Shown: positions 32,357 to 34,245 of the stretch, in pieces | How positions within the stretch are numbered: the first letter of the stretch is position 1 | Layout: every line of letters starts with the position of its first letter | NCBI GenBank assembly: GCA_016788295.1 | Contig: JAEUSY010000018.1 | Span: forward strand, 1-34,245 | Origin: Flavobacteriales bacterium | GTDB taxonomy: Bacteria > Bacteroidota > Bacteroidia > Flavobacteriales_F > PHOS-HE28 | Length of the DNA stretch: 34,245 bases | Direction: 5' to 3' | The notes under the pieces: generated by a model | The model's input: the letters and a program-made list of their open reading frames with translations, nothing else | What the model was told of the DNA's origin: nothing | Database searches by the model: none | Translations under genes and position numbers: made by a program

Positions 32357-34030
32357 CTATTGGAACACGATGGTGCCGCTATAGCGCCTCGGTCCGTCCA
32401 TCAGCTCGGCATGGTATACCCCTTTGGCCTGTGCACTGATATCCAGTCTGATGGTGCCCTCTATCCACCGAAGAGGTACGCGCTGCACCTCCCTTCCTAA
32501 CGCATCGTGTATGGTCAGCACCAGGTCGCTTCCGGGCATCACAGCGGCCGGTATCTCTATGGTACAGAGACCTTCATTAGGGTTGGCGTAGATATGGAGG
32601 TGTTCGTTCGCGGACACCTTTGGTGCGGGTATGCTCGTAAAGCCCGAGAGGCTGTCGAAGCGGGCAAGAAAGAGGTCTTCGTAGAACTCATTAGTTGGAC
32701 CTTGTGCAACGGTGCTACCGAGGGTGAGGGTACTGTCGAATTCCGAGGATAGATAGATGCCATGGTCAGTTGCGAGAATCGAACCGCCCAAAGAAGGTAG
32801 CGATTTTCTACCAAAGGTCATGGCTGCCTTGAGTACACCGTCAGTACTGAAACGGCAGACAGTTCCGCTTTGGCTGCCGTATTGAGGCACATATGTCTGG
32901 CCGATCTGTAGTCCACCTTCAAATTGTCCATAAGCAAGCAAGTCTCCTTGCCTATCCTGGCCCAAGGAGTACACCCGGGCAGAACCACTCGCCGTGAACG
33001 GAACTGCCCATTGGATCTCACCCTGATCGTCTAAGAGCGCTAGGAAACTGTTGCTGAAAGATGCTGTGCCGAAGAGTGTGTCATTGGGAAGGATAAGATC
33101 GCCCGTGAAGGACCCACACACCGCGATGGAACCATCCGTTAGTACAAGCGTTTGAACAACGATGGCAGATTCGGTTGACGGCAACATGGTCGTCCATTGC
33201 ACATTGCCTGTGGTGTCCACCCGAGCCACGTAGCCATCACCCATCACTGCCGCAGCAGGAATAACCTGGCCGTACAACGTTGCTCCGGGCTTGGCTTGGC
33301 CGCAAAGGATCCACTCCGTCGGGCCTGCCCAAGCAGTCATCTGGAGCCTGCCATTCGTGATTACGCGTTCAGCGTGTATCAGGCCGCCGTCGGGATCGTA
33401 CTTGGCGATGAACCCTCCTGCCGGTACGGACATGGTGGATGGTCCGTGGAAGTAAACCGGCGAGTTGCTGCAGGATCCTGATAAATAGATGCCCCCATTG
33501 CCGTCAGTTACCAGGTTTCCAGAACTCAATAACCCGTTGGAAGAGATCCGGTTGGCCCATTGACATTCGCCGGCTGGGCTGTATGCTGCTATGAAATCAT
33601 CAGCGACACCAGATAATGGCCCAGAGCCATTAAGCACGTGGCTTCCGAAGAGTGATCCCGGGCACGTGAACTGCCCGTTTACAAGGATGTGATCGGCCGC
33701 CTCATCGTAGTGCGCATAAAAGCCATTATCAATGTCGCTGGGCTGACAGGTGCCACCAGCCGTGCGCGCCCAGATCAAGTTGCCCGAGCTGTCCCAGCGA
33801 GCGATGAGAACATCCTGCATACCTAAAATACTGACAGAAGTATCGCCCAAGGATGTGGCACCTCCAAGAGTACCAATGCCATAGATGGCACTTTGCCCGT
33901 CCCAGGTAAGGTTGAGGCCTCCATTTTCGCTGTTGTTACTGTAGTGGTTTAACCAAATGGGTTCTTGGGCGGACGTAATGACCCAGGCCATACATAAGTG
34001 CAGTGCGGTCAGGTAGCGCTGTGGAGTCAT
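32357..34030 (-). CDS. Secreted beta-propeller repeat protein with T9SS sorting domain
   Basis: A 557-residue secreted protein. A signal peptide (about 1-21, ending TSAQ) is followed by repeated blocks of the SBBP/bacterial propeller type: each has a DVLIARWDSSGNLIWAR-like strand pair (about 70-90), and similar units recur as DDFIAAYSPAGECQWANRI, GFIAKYDPDGG, GYVARVDTTGNVQWTT and FLALLDDQGEIQWAV. The C-terminal 81 residues (from about 477) are a T9SS type A sorting domain: HIYANPNEGLCTIEI, IHDALGREVQ, and GVYHAELMDG near the end. It is probably carried across the outer membrane by the T9SS. Base composition is less GC-rich than most of the window. Ligand or partner unknown. Confidence 0.85.
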   Translation of the reverse strand: MTPQRYLTALHLCMAWVITSAQEPIWLNHYSNNSENGGLNLTWDGQSAIYGIGTLGGATSLGDTSVSILGMQDVLIARWDSSGNLIWARTAGGTCQPSDIDNGFYAHYDEAADHILVNGQFTCPGSLFGSHVLNGSGPLSGVADDFIAAYSPAGECQWANRISSNGLLSSGNLVTDGNGGIYLSGSCSNSPVYFHGPSTMSVPAGGFIAKYDPDGGLIHAERVITNGRLQMTAWAGPTEWILCGQAKPGATLYGQVIPAAAVMGDGYVARVDTTGNVQWTTMLPSTESAIVVQTLVLTDGSIAVCGSFTGDLILPNDTLFGTASFSNSFLALLDDQGEIQWAVPFTASGSARVYSLGQDRQGDLLAYGQFEGGLQIGQTYVPQYGSQSGTVCRFSTDGVLKAAMTFGRKSLPSLGGSILATDHGIYLSSEFDSTLTLGSTVAQGPTNEFYEDLFLARFDSLSGFTSIPAPKVSANEHLHIYANPNEGLCTIEIPAAVMPGSDLVLTIHDALGREVQRVPLRWIEGTIRLDISAQAKGVYHAELMDGPRRYSGTIVFQ

Positions 34031-34187
34031 GATCAGTTCGTCTTTAGGATTAGAGTAGTCTGTATGCCTCCTTGGTGTTGCAGTGTGAGATGATAAACCC
34101 CCCGACCTCCGCAGATTCTGTGTTAGGTTGAGTGATTTACTTTTACGGTCGGATTCATTCCGAGAGCGGCTTCAAGCCAGCTCGTTC

Positions 34188-34219
34188 AGGGCAGCCTTCA
34201 AGGGCTGCCCTCTTTCTTT
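34188..34219 (+). terminator. Terminator-like hairpin with T-rich tail
   Basis: GGGCAGCC (34189-34196) pairs with GGCTGCCC (34203-34210) over a 6-base loop, followed by TCTTTCTTT on the plus strand. No plus-strand gene is seen before it, so what it would end is unclear. An alternative is that it lies inside the 3' end of a minus-strand gene coming from outside the window, with a possible stop at 34172-34174 and a tail reading GAKERGQPLKAALNELA. The remaining intergenic sequence 34031-34187 is more AT-rich and shows nothing else I recognise. Confidence 0.4.
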
Positions 34220-34245
34220 GGCACCTGTGCTGGACTGGTACTGCT

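Noticed and set aside
34031..34187. Possible tRNA or small RNA gene in the AT-richer right-end intergenic region
   Set aside because: No cloverleaf, no T-loop consensus and no conserved RNA motif could be made out.

Overview
The window looks like a chromosomal segment of a GC-rich member of the Bacteroidota, most probably Flavobacteriales-like. The signs are two large secreted proteins with C-terminal type IX secretion (T9SS) sorting domains, a PorW/SprE-type T9SS lipoprotein, an F-type ATP synthase operon that stops at atpG without atpD and atpC, general absence of Shine-Dalgarno sequences, and promoter boxes close to the Bacteroidota TAnnTTTG -7 element. I see no rRNA, tRNA, CRISPR array, transposase or phage gene. 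Genes are packed tightly, and no gene-free stretch exceeds 300 bases.

Left part (1-7541): the 3' end of a 3-oxoacid CoA-transferase B subunit is followed by five genes of membrane glycoconjugate metabolism: a polytopic GT-C-like protein, a GT39-like transferase, a soluble polyprenyl-phosphate glycosyltransferase (GT2), a paralogue of the first protein on the opposite strand, and another large GT-C-like protein. The GT2 enzyme probably makes the polyprenyl-phosphate sugar that the membrane enzymes use on the periplasmic side.

Middle part, minus strand (7543-20917): in transcription order this runs porW, bactofilin, a four-helix AtpI-like protein, AtpZ, atpB-atpE-atpF-atpH-atpA-atpG, a LamG-type T9SS cargo protein, a serine hydrolase, a conserved unknown protein and a PolB-like 3'-5' exonuclease. 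Divergent from porW is an M23 peptidase with a short cytoplasmic tail and one membrane helix, followed by a GH3-family acyl-adenylating enzyme. M23 peptidase, PorW and bactofilin side by side suggest an envelope or cell-shape module joined to the ATP synthase transcript.

Right part (23377-34245): a lipase fused to a META/HslJ domain and a small Rieske lipoprotein lie on the minus strand. A plus-strand run follows: Sua5-type threonylcarbamoyl-AMP synthase, a cysteine-less ArsC-like protein, dxr, rseP, a CPA2 cation/proton antiporter with a USP-like tail, and a single-domain response regulator. It converges on a second T9SS cargo protein with beta-propeller repeats. The last 215 bases hold no secure gene, only a terminator-like hairpin and possibly the end of a minus-strand gene.
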